A stretch of 64,000 nucleotides of DNA from positions 1-64,000 of the forward strand of contig JAVXUO010001842.1 of NCBI GenBank assembly GCA_033065855.1, read 5' to 3'. The first letter of the stretch is position 1; every line of letters starts with the position of its first letter. Below the pieces are notes generated by a model, which saw only the letters and a program-made list of their open reading frames with translations, was not told the origin of the DNA and ran no database searches. The translations under genes were made by a program, and so were the position numbers. Source of the DNA: Escallonia rubra. Its lineage: Eukaryota; Streptophyta; Magnoliopsida; Escalloniales; Escalloniaceae. Shown piece by piece: positions 41,401 through 50,372 of the stretch.

Positions 41401-42356
41401 TGAAAATGGAGTTGATTAGCCTCAATTTGTGAGCCAACTTGACTTGCAAAGCCAAAAAATGATCATGAAGCAGCCCCTGTTACTTCATATAAGGTTCGCC
41501 AGAATATGTGCATGTGGCTCTCTAGTGGCATGCATCAGCTAGGTAGTTTCTGTTTCTTTCATACATGCATGGGAACTTTCGTATAGGCTTGCTATACGTG
41601 AGGCTTTTGACTTTGTTTATTTGCCATCAAGGTTAGAGAAAAGCCATCTTATGATATTCCTCTACTGTCCTGTGTTGTGGGGACCGTAAACGTCCTTGCA
41701 TGTGCCTCCTTGCGGGGAACTATTTATGCCACCCGACTTGATGTTTTTATCTCCTTTTAAGAATAGCTTTGCTACTTTTACGGGAAAGTGGGAGGTAAGG
41801 TGGGCTTGTTAGATCACGAGTTATGTTGCTTATTCAGGGCAAAGCTAGGAATTGTCATTTTTTTTTGTTTTGGTGGGTTGGGGGGCTGAGGGGGGGAAGG
41901 AAGGTGTAGGGGCAGGGGGGTTCCTGAGATTACTTGCTGCCATCAGATTAACAATTATGAAATTACTTGTGACAGTACTGCTAGCACTCCTATTGATTAA
42001 CATGCGTCGCTAAGGAAATATAAACTTTGAGATCTGCGAGGCGTTGGATATGGAATCTTGTGGTAGAATATTGAGAAAATTATTTCTCTTCCTACTACTC
42101 TTGAGGGTTAATGCACTGGGTCAGAAATCAAACCATCTGTTACAATAGATTCATAGGGCTTCGTTTTGTAACATAGGCGATAGAGGTTGTCCTTTCTTTT
42201 TCTGTTTCATGCTTTGCTTAGATTTTACTTACTCTTGAGCTACATTTTGGGCAAATGGAGTGTAATCTGTTATTGCTTTTATGTACCCCTATTATAGTGA
42301 AAGAGATGCAACGAGTTCGTTATCTGGATGTTCTGGGAAGATATCCAAAAGATTAA
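38425..42356 (+). CDS. Plant-specific protein of unknown function, 266 aa, three exons
   Basis: Exons are 38425-39082, 39188-39271 and 42298-42356, with GT-AG introns and matching phases. The protein starts MVQQMVDSKFSEYG and contains VPVAAKKIALDDLQN, NGHLVYVRRKPEAELGKSS, a Ser/Pro-rich middle, and a C-terminal helical part (EERSRRLQNLLEMLDQSDQD, then LRSLSSVELSRHAVELEKRS, then LEEVKEMQRV). These blocks recur, in this order, in uncharacterised proteins of other dicots; I know of no assigned function. The mostly disordered, charged sequence with a predicted C-terminal helix would suit a nuclear or scaffold role, but that is a guess. The last exon is tiny (18 residues) and follows a 3-kb intron that holds a perfect inverted repeat. 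The start is the first Met and matches the family N-terminus. Confidence 0.8.
39380..39511. repeat. Perfect 60-bp inverted repeat with a 12-bp loop
   Basis: Arms 39380-39439 and 39452-39511 are exact reverse complements over 60 bp, separated by ATCATAGTGGAA. It lies in intron 2 of the gene at 38425-42356, about 110 bp after the donor, so the pre-mRNA would fold into a long hairpin. Confidence 0.97.
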
Positions 42357-43897
42357 TTCTAGAGCACCCTCTGCTTGTCAAGACCAGTCAGAGAAGCGAG
42401 AATACATGGTACATCATAGAGCGTAGTGAAGATACTGTATTAACTGTATTGTCCTGGTCAACGTTTTGGCTAAACATCTGTTGCTACATTTAGAGGTCAG
42501 TGCAGCTGCTGTTCTCAATTCCGTCATCCACATTTTTCCATTCAGTGTTGTGTTGTATATTTCCTGGAAGCGATACGTGACTCAAGACATGAACAAAAAT
42601 GCCCATCTTGCAAGTCTGTAAAAGTAGTTACTGCAAAGGAAACAAATTAAAATTATGATGATCTAGTCATCAAGTTTGTGTAATGGAGACTCGTATGCTC
42701 CTGATGCACTTGTATATGAGTTGCAATATTTACAGCATTTCTTGGTCGCTCCATTGTTGCTTTTGTTCTTGTTTGATTTATGCTTATCCATATAATTTCG
42801 ACCGAGTCTTGGTTCGCATTTGAATTATAATAAGCAAGGTACATCTTCAGTCAATCTTGAAAGTAAGAAGAGTACGCACCTGGGTATGTCACCTATAATT
42901 TGCAGGGAGAGATCATCTTTCACAAAAGAATCGGGTCATTAAATGGTAGAACAAGCGGTTTAATAACAGCTCATGAGCAATGTGAGAGGCCGGCCGGTAA
43001 CATGAACATGATCAAAGATCAAACTAAAGGGTTTTGTAACCGCACTCCACGTTGTCGTAAAAACTTAATTTCATGTTACTGCGTGGAGCCGCATCGCATA
43101 GATGCAACTTTCGTTAAATGAAATTGAGATGTAATTCTTCCTTTTCGTATATATGTTCCGGTTTTTAGGTTCGAGAGCATATTCTTAGTTTTGGAAAGTT
43201 GTAATTTGGTGTTTCTTTTGTTGGTCGGTTTATTATCAGGAAAAAAGTGCAACTGTCAACGCACGCAGTATGTCGTCTAATAATTTGACTTTTTAATTTT
43301 CTGATTCTTTTTTCTCTTCTTTTTTTGAATATTGATTTTCACTTACCAAAAAAACCATAATTGCAGACGTCCCTGAAATTGAGGAGAGTGTAATCACGTT
43401 ACCAAAATGGAAGCCGTACAGTCGAGTATATTTCTTTGCAATCAAGCTACTTAAGCAATGTTACAGTGCACCGCACCTCTCATTTATTGCCATGTCCCCC
43501 CGGTCTCCCCTCCGCAGATATAGAACAAAATTACATCATCGTAAACTCATGATCGATCTTAGCCAATGATGGGGTCTCTACATTCCGTGCACTCACATGT
43601 TGAGGTACACAGGAGAACCTCCTGGCATTTCGTACTTAAATTCTCGCTGAGTTATCGGGAGAAATTGGGGAATCAGATAAAGCTCCACAACTGAAAATAA
43701 CCGCCCAAATTCGAAGTGGTTTCTCTCTCACACAGTAGAGGCGCGCGCACACACACATACATACACTGAGGAGTAACCGCTGGGGGTTGGTCTAGAAAAG
43801 AGACTCATCCGCCATTTCTCAAACTTTTTTCCCCAATCCGTTTTACATCAAACCCTTAGAGAGAGAGAGGGAGAGGGAGAGGGAGAGGGAGAGAGCG
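42357..43897. other. Intergenic region and promoter of the C2H2 gene
   Basis: No gene recognised. The last 40 bp before the C2H2 start codon are a GAGAGA/GAGGGA tract, typical of a purine-rich plant 5' UTR. A short CA repeat (about 43747-43760) precedes it. Confidence 0.45.
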
Positions 43898-45040
43898 ATG
43901 AACACCAACACTGCGGATTTCCAACTATGCCCTTCGCCGGACGTCAGAGAAATATTCCGGAGCTTCCACCCCGTCACCCCCGGCCGTGCCGGGAACTTCA
44001 ACTACCACCACCACCAGCATCAGCAGCAGATCAACCCTAAGAAGAAGCGGACCAAATGGATCCAAATAGACAACTCCGCCGGAGCCAGTTCTAGCGCCAC
44101 CGGTTTGGTCACCAAGCAGCAGCCGCCCAAGTACACCAAAAATCCGGACCCCACCGCTCCGAAAATCACTCCGCCGTGCAGCGAGTGCGGCAAGAAGTTC
44201 TGGTCCCTGAAGGCGCTTTTCGGCCACATGCGCTGCCACCCGGAGCGGCAGTGGCGCGGCATCAACCCTCCCCTCACTTCCCGGCGAACGGCGGCGGAGG
44301 GAGATCAAGGCGGTGGTGCTGTCCAGGAAGCGCCGGTTATGACGGAGGAGGATCACAATGTCGCCACGTGCTTGTTGATGCTGGCTAATGGTCCAACTGC
44401 TGGTTCTGATCAAACCCTAACTGTTACTACTGCTAGTAATAATGCTACCAGTATTGCAACGAATCAAGGGTTCTCTGATAACTCTGATCATACTGTTGTT
44501 AGGGATGTAGCAATTGGGGGCAATTGGGACGTGGACGGGTCCGGGGCGGGTTCTTCGGGTGGTCTGAATTGTCGATTTGAGTGCTCCAGTTGTAAGAAGG
44601 TGTTTGGGTCTCATCAGGCTTTAGGGGGGCACAGGGCTAGTCACAAGAATGTCAAGGGTTGTTTCGCGATTACTAGGAACTATGATGGGGAGGATGAGGA
44701 TTTCAGAATGGGTGAAGGGGATGATAGTCATGTGAAGGATATTAGTAACAACAACAGTGGTGGTGGGGAGGATAAGATGCTGATGGTATTAGGGCACCAG
44801 TGCAGCATTTGTTTAAGGGTTTTTTCTAGTGGTCAGGCCCTGGGTGGGCACAAGAGGTGCCACTGGGAGAAAGGCGAGGACGCGTCGCTGATCATGCAAG
44901 GGATCGACACATTTGGGGAGATGACGACGAGGGAGGCTTCTTGTGGTGCATTGGATTTGAACATGCCGGCCGCAGTGGAAGATGATTCGACGTCGTCTTA
45001 TAGTTCAGGCCTGGCTTTGGACCTGAGGTTGGGACTCTGA
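43898..45040 (+). CDS. Three-finger C2H2 zinc-finger transcription repressor (ZAT-like, EAR motif), 380 aa
   Basis: A single exon encodes fingers at about 94-114 (CSECGKKFWSLKALFGHMRCH), 229-249 (CSSCKKVFGSHQALGGHRASH) and 302-322 (CSICLRVFSSGQALGGHKRC, then H). Fingers 2 and 3 carry the plant-specific QALGGH DNA-contact motif; finger 1 has the variant KALFGH followed by PERQWRGINPP, a signature of one ZAT subgroup. An EAR repression motif DLNMP is at 353-357 and a second LxLxL-type motif, LDLRLGL, ends the protein. Proteins of this type are nuclear and recruit TOPLESS-type corepressors. Lack of introns is normal for the family. The ATG follows a purine-rich leader and is the first in frame. 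The target genes are unknown. Confidence 0.92.
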   Translation: MNTNTADFQLCPSPDVREIFRSFHPVTPGRAGNFNYHHHQHQQQINPKKKRTKWIQIDNSAGASSSATGLVTKQQPPKYTKNPDPTAPKITPPCSECGKKFWSLKALFGHMRCHPERQWRGINPPLTSRRTAAEGDQGGGAVQEAPVMTEEDHNVATCLLMLANGPTAGSDQTLTVTTASNNATSIATNQGFSDNSDHTVVRDVAIGGNWDVDGSGAGSSGGLNCRFECSSCKKVFGSHQALGGHRASHKNVKGCFAITRNYDGEDEDFRMGEGDDSHVKDISNNNSGGGEDKMLMVLGHQCSICLRVFSSGQALGGHKRCHWEKGEDASLIMQGIDTFGEMTTREASCGALDLNMPAAVEDDSTSSYSSGLALDLRLGL

Positions 45041-46340
45041 GGGAACTGTGCTGGGGGTCTTGTTCTTTTATTTGAAGATCTGTTGTCGTAGTGATCTTAG
45101 GGTTTAATGGTATGTGTACAATTCATATTTGTTCTTGGGAATGGTTCTTGATGGCTCCAAAATTAGGAGTCAGAATTATGGACTGAATGTAGAACTTGGG
45201 ATGATGATACTATACTTCTCTGTACTAATTACTAACAATCGAAAGTTTATAAGTGCTGTATTAGTTCATTTGATGTGCACTGCATGTGTGTTTCTTACGA
45301 GCTAGCTTGTTCTTAACATTATCAGCCTTTGAGATGCTGTGCCTTTCCTGTTTATGTATGCACACCTCTATAGGTGGTAATGTCTTGTGTTGCAAGCCAT
45401 ATAATATATCACTAGCTAGCCAGATAACCTATCAATATTGTTAAGCTAGGTCCTGAACGGGTTTCCCTGCGGACTCTCGGGAATCCAAGGAGACATGCAA
45501 TCATCAGATCATGCGGAACTCTATGATCGCTCTGCACTGTTTTCAGTATGGAGGTGTTTGAATTATCAAGAAGATGGAAGACAAGACTTAGCTTATCTCT
45601 AATCCTGTGAGAGGTCCTCTTTAATATAGCATAAAAAAAAACTTGGCATGGGTCCTTAAACTAATTACCTCTGTGAGAAGTGGTAAATAAATTGCGAGCA
45701 AATCAATTTCCGTACTCTGAATTTTGATGTGGTTACACATGGAGAAGAAACTTGTTAATTTTTGCAAAGAAAAACCTGATTAATTACAGTTGTTCAACTA
45801 GGTCTTCCATTCAGTGGCGCCTTTGAGGCTTCCCAGTCAAGTTAATTAAGAGCATTTTTTTTTTGTTTTTGCTTTTACGTAGTGTTTTTAGAAATTGTTT
45901 AGAGGATAAAACCAGTGGCGGAGTAAAGGTATATCTGAACTTCCGTTGTTCCAAGAAAAGATGTTTTCTGCACTATACATGCTATACAAAACACTAACAT
46001 GTGAAAGTCTTCCGTTCATATGGTGAGACATGTTTCTTGCATTTTCCAAAGAGTTGATCAACTCATAAGCAATCTCACAGTGATTGACTGTGGGGACTGT
46101 GGGGATCATGATATCTGGTGGACATGCTGTATAGTCAAGATTCAAGAACTCTTTCCGAACTTGTAACTTCAGATTAATTACGTAGCCAGTACCAATGCCA
46201 TGGAAATTGAGACATCATCTTACTTACCCTAACGGTGTATGGTGCTGAAATTTTCAGAAATAAAGGAATCCCCTAAATTAGAATCCTGCATCTTTTATAC
46301 GCATACCTCTATAGTGTTCAGCAAAGTTCTTGCAAACTTG
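45041..46340. other. 3' UTR and intergenic stretch
   Basis: Likely 3' UTR of the C2H2 gene, then AT-rich sequence with no recognisable gene up to the target duplication of the solo LTR. Confidence 0.4.
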
Positions 46341-46555
46341 AAGACTGTTCCCAACCTATTCTGGTCGCACCCAAAGGCCCACTACGGTCCCATTTTGCAT
46401 GACACGTCCGCACAAGCAACAGACATTTTCAACGCTCACAACCGGTCAAAACATGCACGCTCAAGGAACGTGACCAAGCCTCATGACGCTTCGATCGTCG
46501 CACTTCGCCCGGCCCGTCGCCCGTCGACGCGCCATGACACTTGCCCAAGGAAGTT

Positions 46556-46700
46556 GGCCTTGGCCTCCCCCTTGGGGTCGGCCTCGGCCTCGGCCTTCCC
46601 CTTGGGGTCGGCCTCGGCCTCCCCATTGGGGTCGGCCTCGGCCTCCCCATGGGGATCGGCCTCGGCCTCCCCTTGAGGTTGGCCTTGGCCTTCCCCGAAG
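46556..46700 (+). repeat. Tandem array A in the host LTR (GGCCTCGGCCTCCCC-type units)
   Basis: At least four degenerate units of about 24-33 bp built on TTGGGGTCGGCCTCGGCC. A related CCCTTGGGGTGGCC repeat occurs near 49890-49945 in the nested LTR, at the corresponding place. Confidence 0.8.
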
Positions 46701-46769
46701 GGTTGGCCTTTGGTCTCCATACTTAACATTTTCACTTCTCTTCAAGAGGCCTGGCATCCTCCGCGACGC

Positions 46770-47150
46770 CATTCGCCCGTCGTCCGGACGTCAACTCCGC
46801 GACCCCCGTCGCCCGTCGTCCGGACGTGAACTCCGCGACGCCCGTCGCCCGTCGTCCGGACGTCAACTCCGCGACCCCGTCGCCCGTCGTCCGGACGTCA
46901 ACTCCGCGACGCCCGTCGCCCGTCGTCCGGACGTCAACTCCGCGACCCCCGTCGCCCGTCGTCCGGACGTCAACTCCGCGACCCCCGTCGCCCGGACACA
47001 ACTCCGCGACCCCCGTCGCCCGGACACAACTCTGCGACCCCCGTCGCCCGGACACAACTCCGCGACCCCCGTCGCCCGGACACAACTCCGCGACCCCGTC
47101 GCCCAGACACAACTCCACGACGCTCATCGTCCGTCGCCCGGACGTCGTCT
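46770..47150 (+). repeat. Tandem array B in the host LTR (36-bp and 28-bp units)
   Basis: Six near-identical 36-bp units containing CGTCCGGACGTCAACTCCGC are followed by about five 28-bp derivatives with CGCCCGGACACAACTCCGC. Very CpG-rich. The long open frames across it are an effect of repeat periods divisible by three. Confidence 0.92.
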
Positions 47151-47269
47151 CCGTGACCCCCGTCACCGACATTCGGGCGTCACACTCCAACACTTCGCCA
47201 CGCCCGCGCGCCGCGCCGCTGATACAGCCGTGCCCCCAGGTTCTCTGTCACACTACTGTGCCCCCGACA

Positions 47270-47500
47270 CTATACGCACTCTGTCGCGCCCATGCGCCAG
47301 CATTGACACCAACGTGCCCCCGGCACCTTACGTACTATGTCGCGCCCATGCGCCACCATTGACACAAACATGCCCCCGGCACCTTACGCACTCCGTCGCG
47401 CCCATGCGCTGCACCATTAACATAGACGTGCTCCCGGCACCTTACTCACTTCATCGCGCCCATGCGCCACAATCATGTCATCATGCCCCCGGGCACCACA
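47270..47500 (+). repeat. Tandem array C in the host LTR (about 60-bp units)
   Basis: Three or four degenerate units with the phrases CGCGCCCATGCGCC and GTGCCCCCGGCACCTTAC. Confidence 0.75.
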
Positions 47501-47577
47501 CTCATTCATCACACCATGCGCACCTTGCCTTGGTCATGGAACATGCTTCAACCCACTCTCCGGAGTGTACATCATCC

Positions 47578-48060
47578 GCGGGGATAGGCGACTCCTCCGG
47601 GACACTATCTCTGCCAGGGAGCTCTTCAACTCCCCTTCCGCCAGGTAGACGGCTCCTCCGGGATGCTACATCGGCCAGTCGGGTAGACGGCTCCTCCGGG
47701 ATGCTACCTTGACATGCTCCGAGTGCTCCGGCACAAGGACTCACCCGCGGGGATAGGCGACTCCTCCGGGACACTATCTCTGCCAGAGAGCTCTTCAACT
47801 CCCCTTCCGCCAGGTAGACGGCTCCTCCGGGATGCTACCTCGGCCAGTCGGGTAGACGGCTCCTCCGGGATGCTACCTTGACATGCTCCGAGTGCTCCGG
47901 CACAAGGACTCACCCGCGGGGATAGGCGACTCCTCCGGGACACTATCTCTGCCAGGGAGCTCTTCAACTCCCCTTCCGCCAGGTAGACGGCTCCTCCGGG
48001 ATGCTACCTTGGCCTGCGGAATAGACGACTCCTCCGGGACACTATCTCCGTTAGGGTGCC
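47578..48060 (+). repeat. Tandem array D in the host LTR (169-bp units)
   Basis: Three copies of a 169-bp unit; the landmark GATAGGCGACTCCTCCGG begins at 47583, 47752 and 47921. Within each, GTAGACGGCTCCTCCGGGATG is itself repeated. The last copy is truncated. Confidence 0.92.
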
Positions 48061-48529
48061 TGCGTGACTGGCCTACGTGCTTCAACACTGGGGGCTTGTG
48101 TCGGCACCCCTAGGGACTATGACCCCCGGGTCACTCCGAGACGGGAGCAGGTCTTCGGAGGGCATCACGCCTAGTTCACCTGGCAGTTGGGCGTCGGGTC
48201 TTCCCCACCGCTGCCAGGCCTGTGGGACTCCGCAAGGGCTTGGATTGGAGGCTAGATCAAGGGGGTTCTCTAGCCACACCGATGCGGTGGGAGCCAGTCT
48301 TTCCAGACAGACAGAGCGACGCTGTGCGGGGCAGGCCGGATGAATATGCGATTCGACAGTCCGTGGAGCACCGGCACCCGTGGACCCCCCGGTGACGTGT
48401 AACTCCCGGGGAGCGCCACGTGTCGGTTTATGACATCATCATCTCAATCTCTATAAATAGAGGTCTTGAGAATTCATTTGGACAGGACATAACGGTTGGA
48501 CTTCTTCTTCACTCTCACATTTTCACTTC

Positions 48530-50103
48530 TGTTGCCGAGGAAAGATGGTTCGCATGCCACGTGAGGTGCCACAAAGGATGCAGTCTGCGTTGGCTTCCAA
48601 GTAGACGAAGTGGGAGACAGCAAGGATGGAGTAAGGGCTGAGAGCAAGGCTCCACAGACAGATCGCGAGGGCTGGCAGCGCCGCGCGGGCAGGGTGACGA
48701 CGAACAGGGCCAGCGGTCGACAGTCCGTCGCGGGGGTGCAGCGTCAAGAGTCCGATGTCAGGGGTCCAAATGTGTTTCTCTCACTAGAACTCCAGAGAGA
48801 ATGGGTTTTAGAGAGAGAAAGTGAAATGTGGAAATGAGGGAGTCGTTGAATAAGCTCCAGAATCCACTATATATAGGCCCAAATATGCGCGTGTCATCAG
48901 TCGACACGTGTCGTCCTCCGGGAGTGACACATCGCCGTAGGGGGTCCTGCGGTATTGATTGTCCGTCGGATTGCCGGTCCCCGAGTTCGTGTCGCCCTGC
49001 CCTTGCAGCGTCCCTCTGCCTGTCTGAAGAGACTGACCACACTGCAGTAGCATGGTCAGAGTAGCCCGTTGCCCCAGCCTCCAGTCTAAGCCCTTACTGA
49101 ATCCCACGAGATGCGTCAAGAGACGCGCCGAGATCCTGGCAGCGGTGAGGGTTGCCCCTGCAGCCAACTGCTAGGCGTGCCGGCCACGATGCCCTCCGAG
49201 GACCTGCTCCCGTCCCGGAGTGACTCGCGGTTCATTGCCCTGGTGGTGTCGATGATCAATGATAACATGAGCGTACATGCTATGCTTAGGGTCCGTGGCG
49301 AGGGGTCCTCGTGCCGGAGCACTACGAGCGGAGCCCCCCGTGAGTCCGTCGGGTGATTGTGCCGGCGATGGCCTTAGGGTTGTAAGCCCATCCTTGTTGC
49401 GAAGGCGGGAGCCTCCGGTTGATTGTGCCCGCGAGGGTCGGAGCCCGTTGGTTGATTATGCTGGCGAGGGCCGGAGCCCCCGGTTGAGTGTGCCCGCGAT
49501 GGCCGGAGCCCGTCGATTGATTGTGCTGGCGAGGGCCGGAGCCCCCGGTTGATTGTGCCTGCGAGGGCCGGAGCCCGTCGGTTTGATTGAGCCGGCGAGG
49601 GCTTCATGGTTGCGAGCCCGTCCTGCCGCGAGGGTCGGAGCCCTGTCACTTCGATTGAGCCGGCGAGGGCATTAGGTTGTGCGCCCGTCCCGCCGTGAGG
49701 GCCGGAGCCCCGTCAGTTTGATTGAGCCGGCGAGGGCTTCATGGTTGCGAGCCCGTCCCGCCGCCAGGGCCGGAGCCCCGTTAGTTTGATTGAGTCGGCG
49801 ACAGAGCGTCGCGCTACTGAAGATAGCGGGTGAGTGTCGTTTGGAGCGAGAAGTCATTGCCACTCGGCAAGTTCCCCCATTCGCAGGGCAAAGGAGGCCG
49901 ACCCCCTTGGGGTGGCCGACCCCCTTGGGTGGCCGACCCTCTTGGGGGGAGCACACTTTCGATCGCCGTTTGGATGCTCGAGGCGCGGAGTACTTTGACC
50001 GAGCAATCTTGTTGAGCGATGTTGACCACCAAATGGGTGACATGTCGCGCCACTAGGATCTCTTAGCGGGCCCCGGGGTGCGGTCCAGAATAGGTTGTGA
50101 ACA
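48530..50103 (-). mobile_element. Nested solo LTR of the same family, 1574 bp, inserted in reverse
   Basis: On the minus strand it starts TGTTCACAACCTATTCTGG and ends CTTTCCTCGGCAACA, matching both ends of the host LTR. It is flanked by the perfect 5-bp direct repeat ACTTC at 48525-48529 and 50104-50108. The host sequence on its two sides joins continuously when compared with the matching part of this copy. Its TATA box is CTATATATA read at 48867-48875 (minus strand), next to a G-box near 48905. No gag, pol or second LTR is present. Confidence 0.9.
49340..49800 (-). repeat. Tandem array in the nested LTR
   Basis: Units of about 30-36 bp built on GGTTGATTGTGCC and GCGAGGGCCGGAGCCC (+ strand), passing into longer units of about 90-100 bp containing GGCTTCATGGTTGCGAGCCCG from 49590 on. 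The sequence is unlike arrays B-D of the host copy, although it lies in the equivalent part of the LTR. Confidence 0.85.
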
Positions 50104-50372
50104 ACTTCCTCACTCTAGAATCCTAGAGAGAGAAACATACAGGACACTGACTTTGGACCTAAGCATCAGACTGTGACTGTCGTCGTATATTCATCCTGCG
50201 CTATCGCCCTCGCAGCACTGCCACCCTCAAGCTCTGTCTGGGAAGCCATTGGTCTCTGCCCTTGTTCCACCCTTGCCGTGTCTCACATCAACATATTTGG
50301 AAGCTGACTCGGACTGCAGCCTTTGTGGCACCTCCACGTAAGTACGAACCCACTTTCCTTGGCATCAAAGAC

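Larger units (their letters stand above)
46346..50367 (+). mobile_element. Long solo LTR (about 2.44 kb without its insertion), host of a nested LTR
   Basis: It starts TGTTCCCAACCTATTCTGG and ends TTCCTTGGCATCA, thus TG...CA, and is flanked by the perfect 5-bp direct repeat AAGAC (46341-46345 and 50368-50372). It holds tandem-repeat arrays in its 5' two thirds, then a unique part with a G-box (CCACGTGTC, 48418) and a TATA box (CTATAAATAG, 48451). No gag or pol and no second LTR of its own are seen, so it is a solo LTR left by recombination. It is CpG-rich compared with its surroundings. At 48530-50103 it is interrupted by a second copy of the same family in reverse orientation. Confidence 0.9.

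Noticed and set aside
46483..47712. A 409-residue open frame, the longest in the window
   Set aside because: It runs through the LTR tandem arrays; residues simply repeat with the 36-bp and other units, the opposite strand is open as well, and both ends lie inside the transposon.
47578..48060. Regularly spaced repeats that might suggest a CRISPR array
   Set aside because: The 169-bp units are contiguous tandem repeats without unique spacers, in a plant LTR.
48097..48529. LTR start at TGTCGGCACC (48097) with 46346-48096 as internal region
   Set aside because: First considered because a GGGGGCTTG tract precedes it; discarded once the shared TGTTC(A/C)CAACC start and the AAGAC and ACTTC duplications placed the true LTR ends elsewhere.
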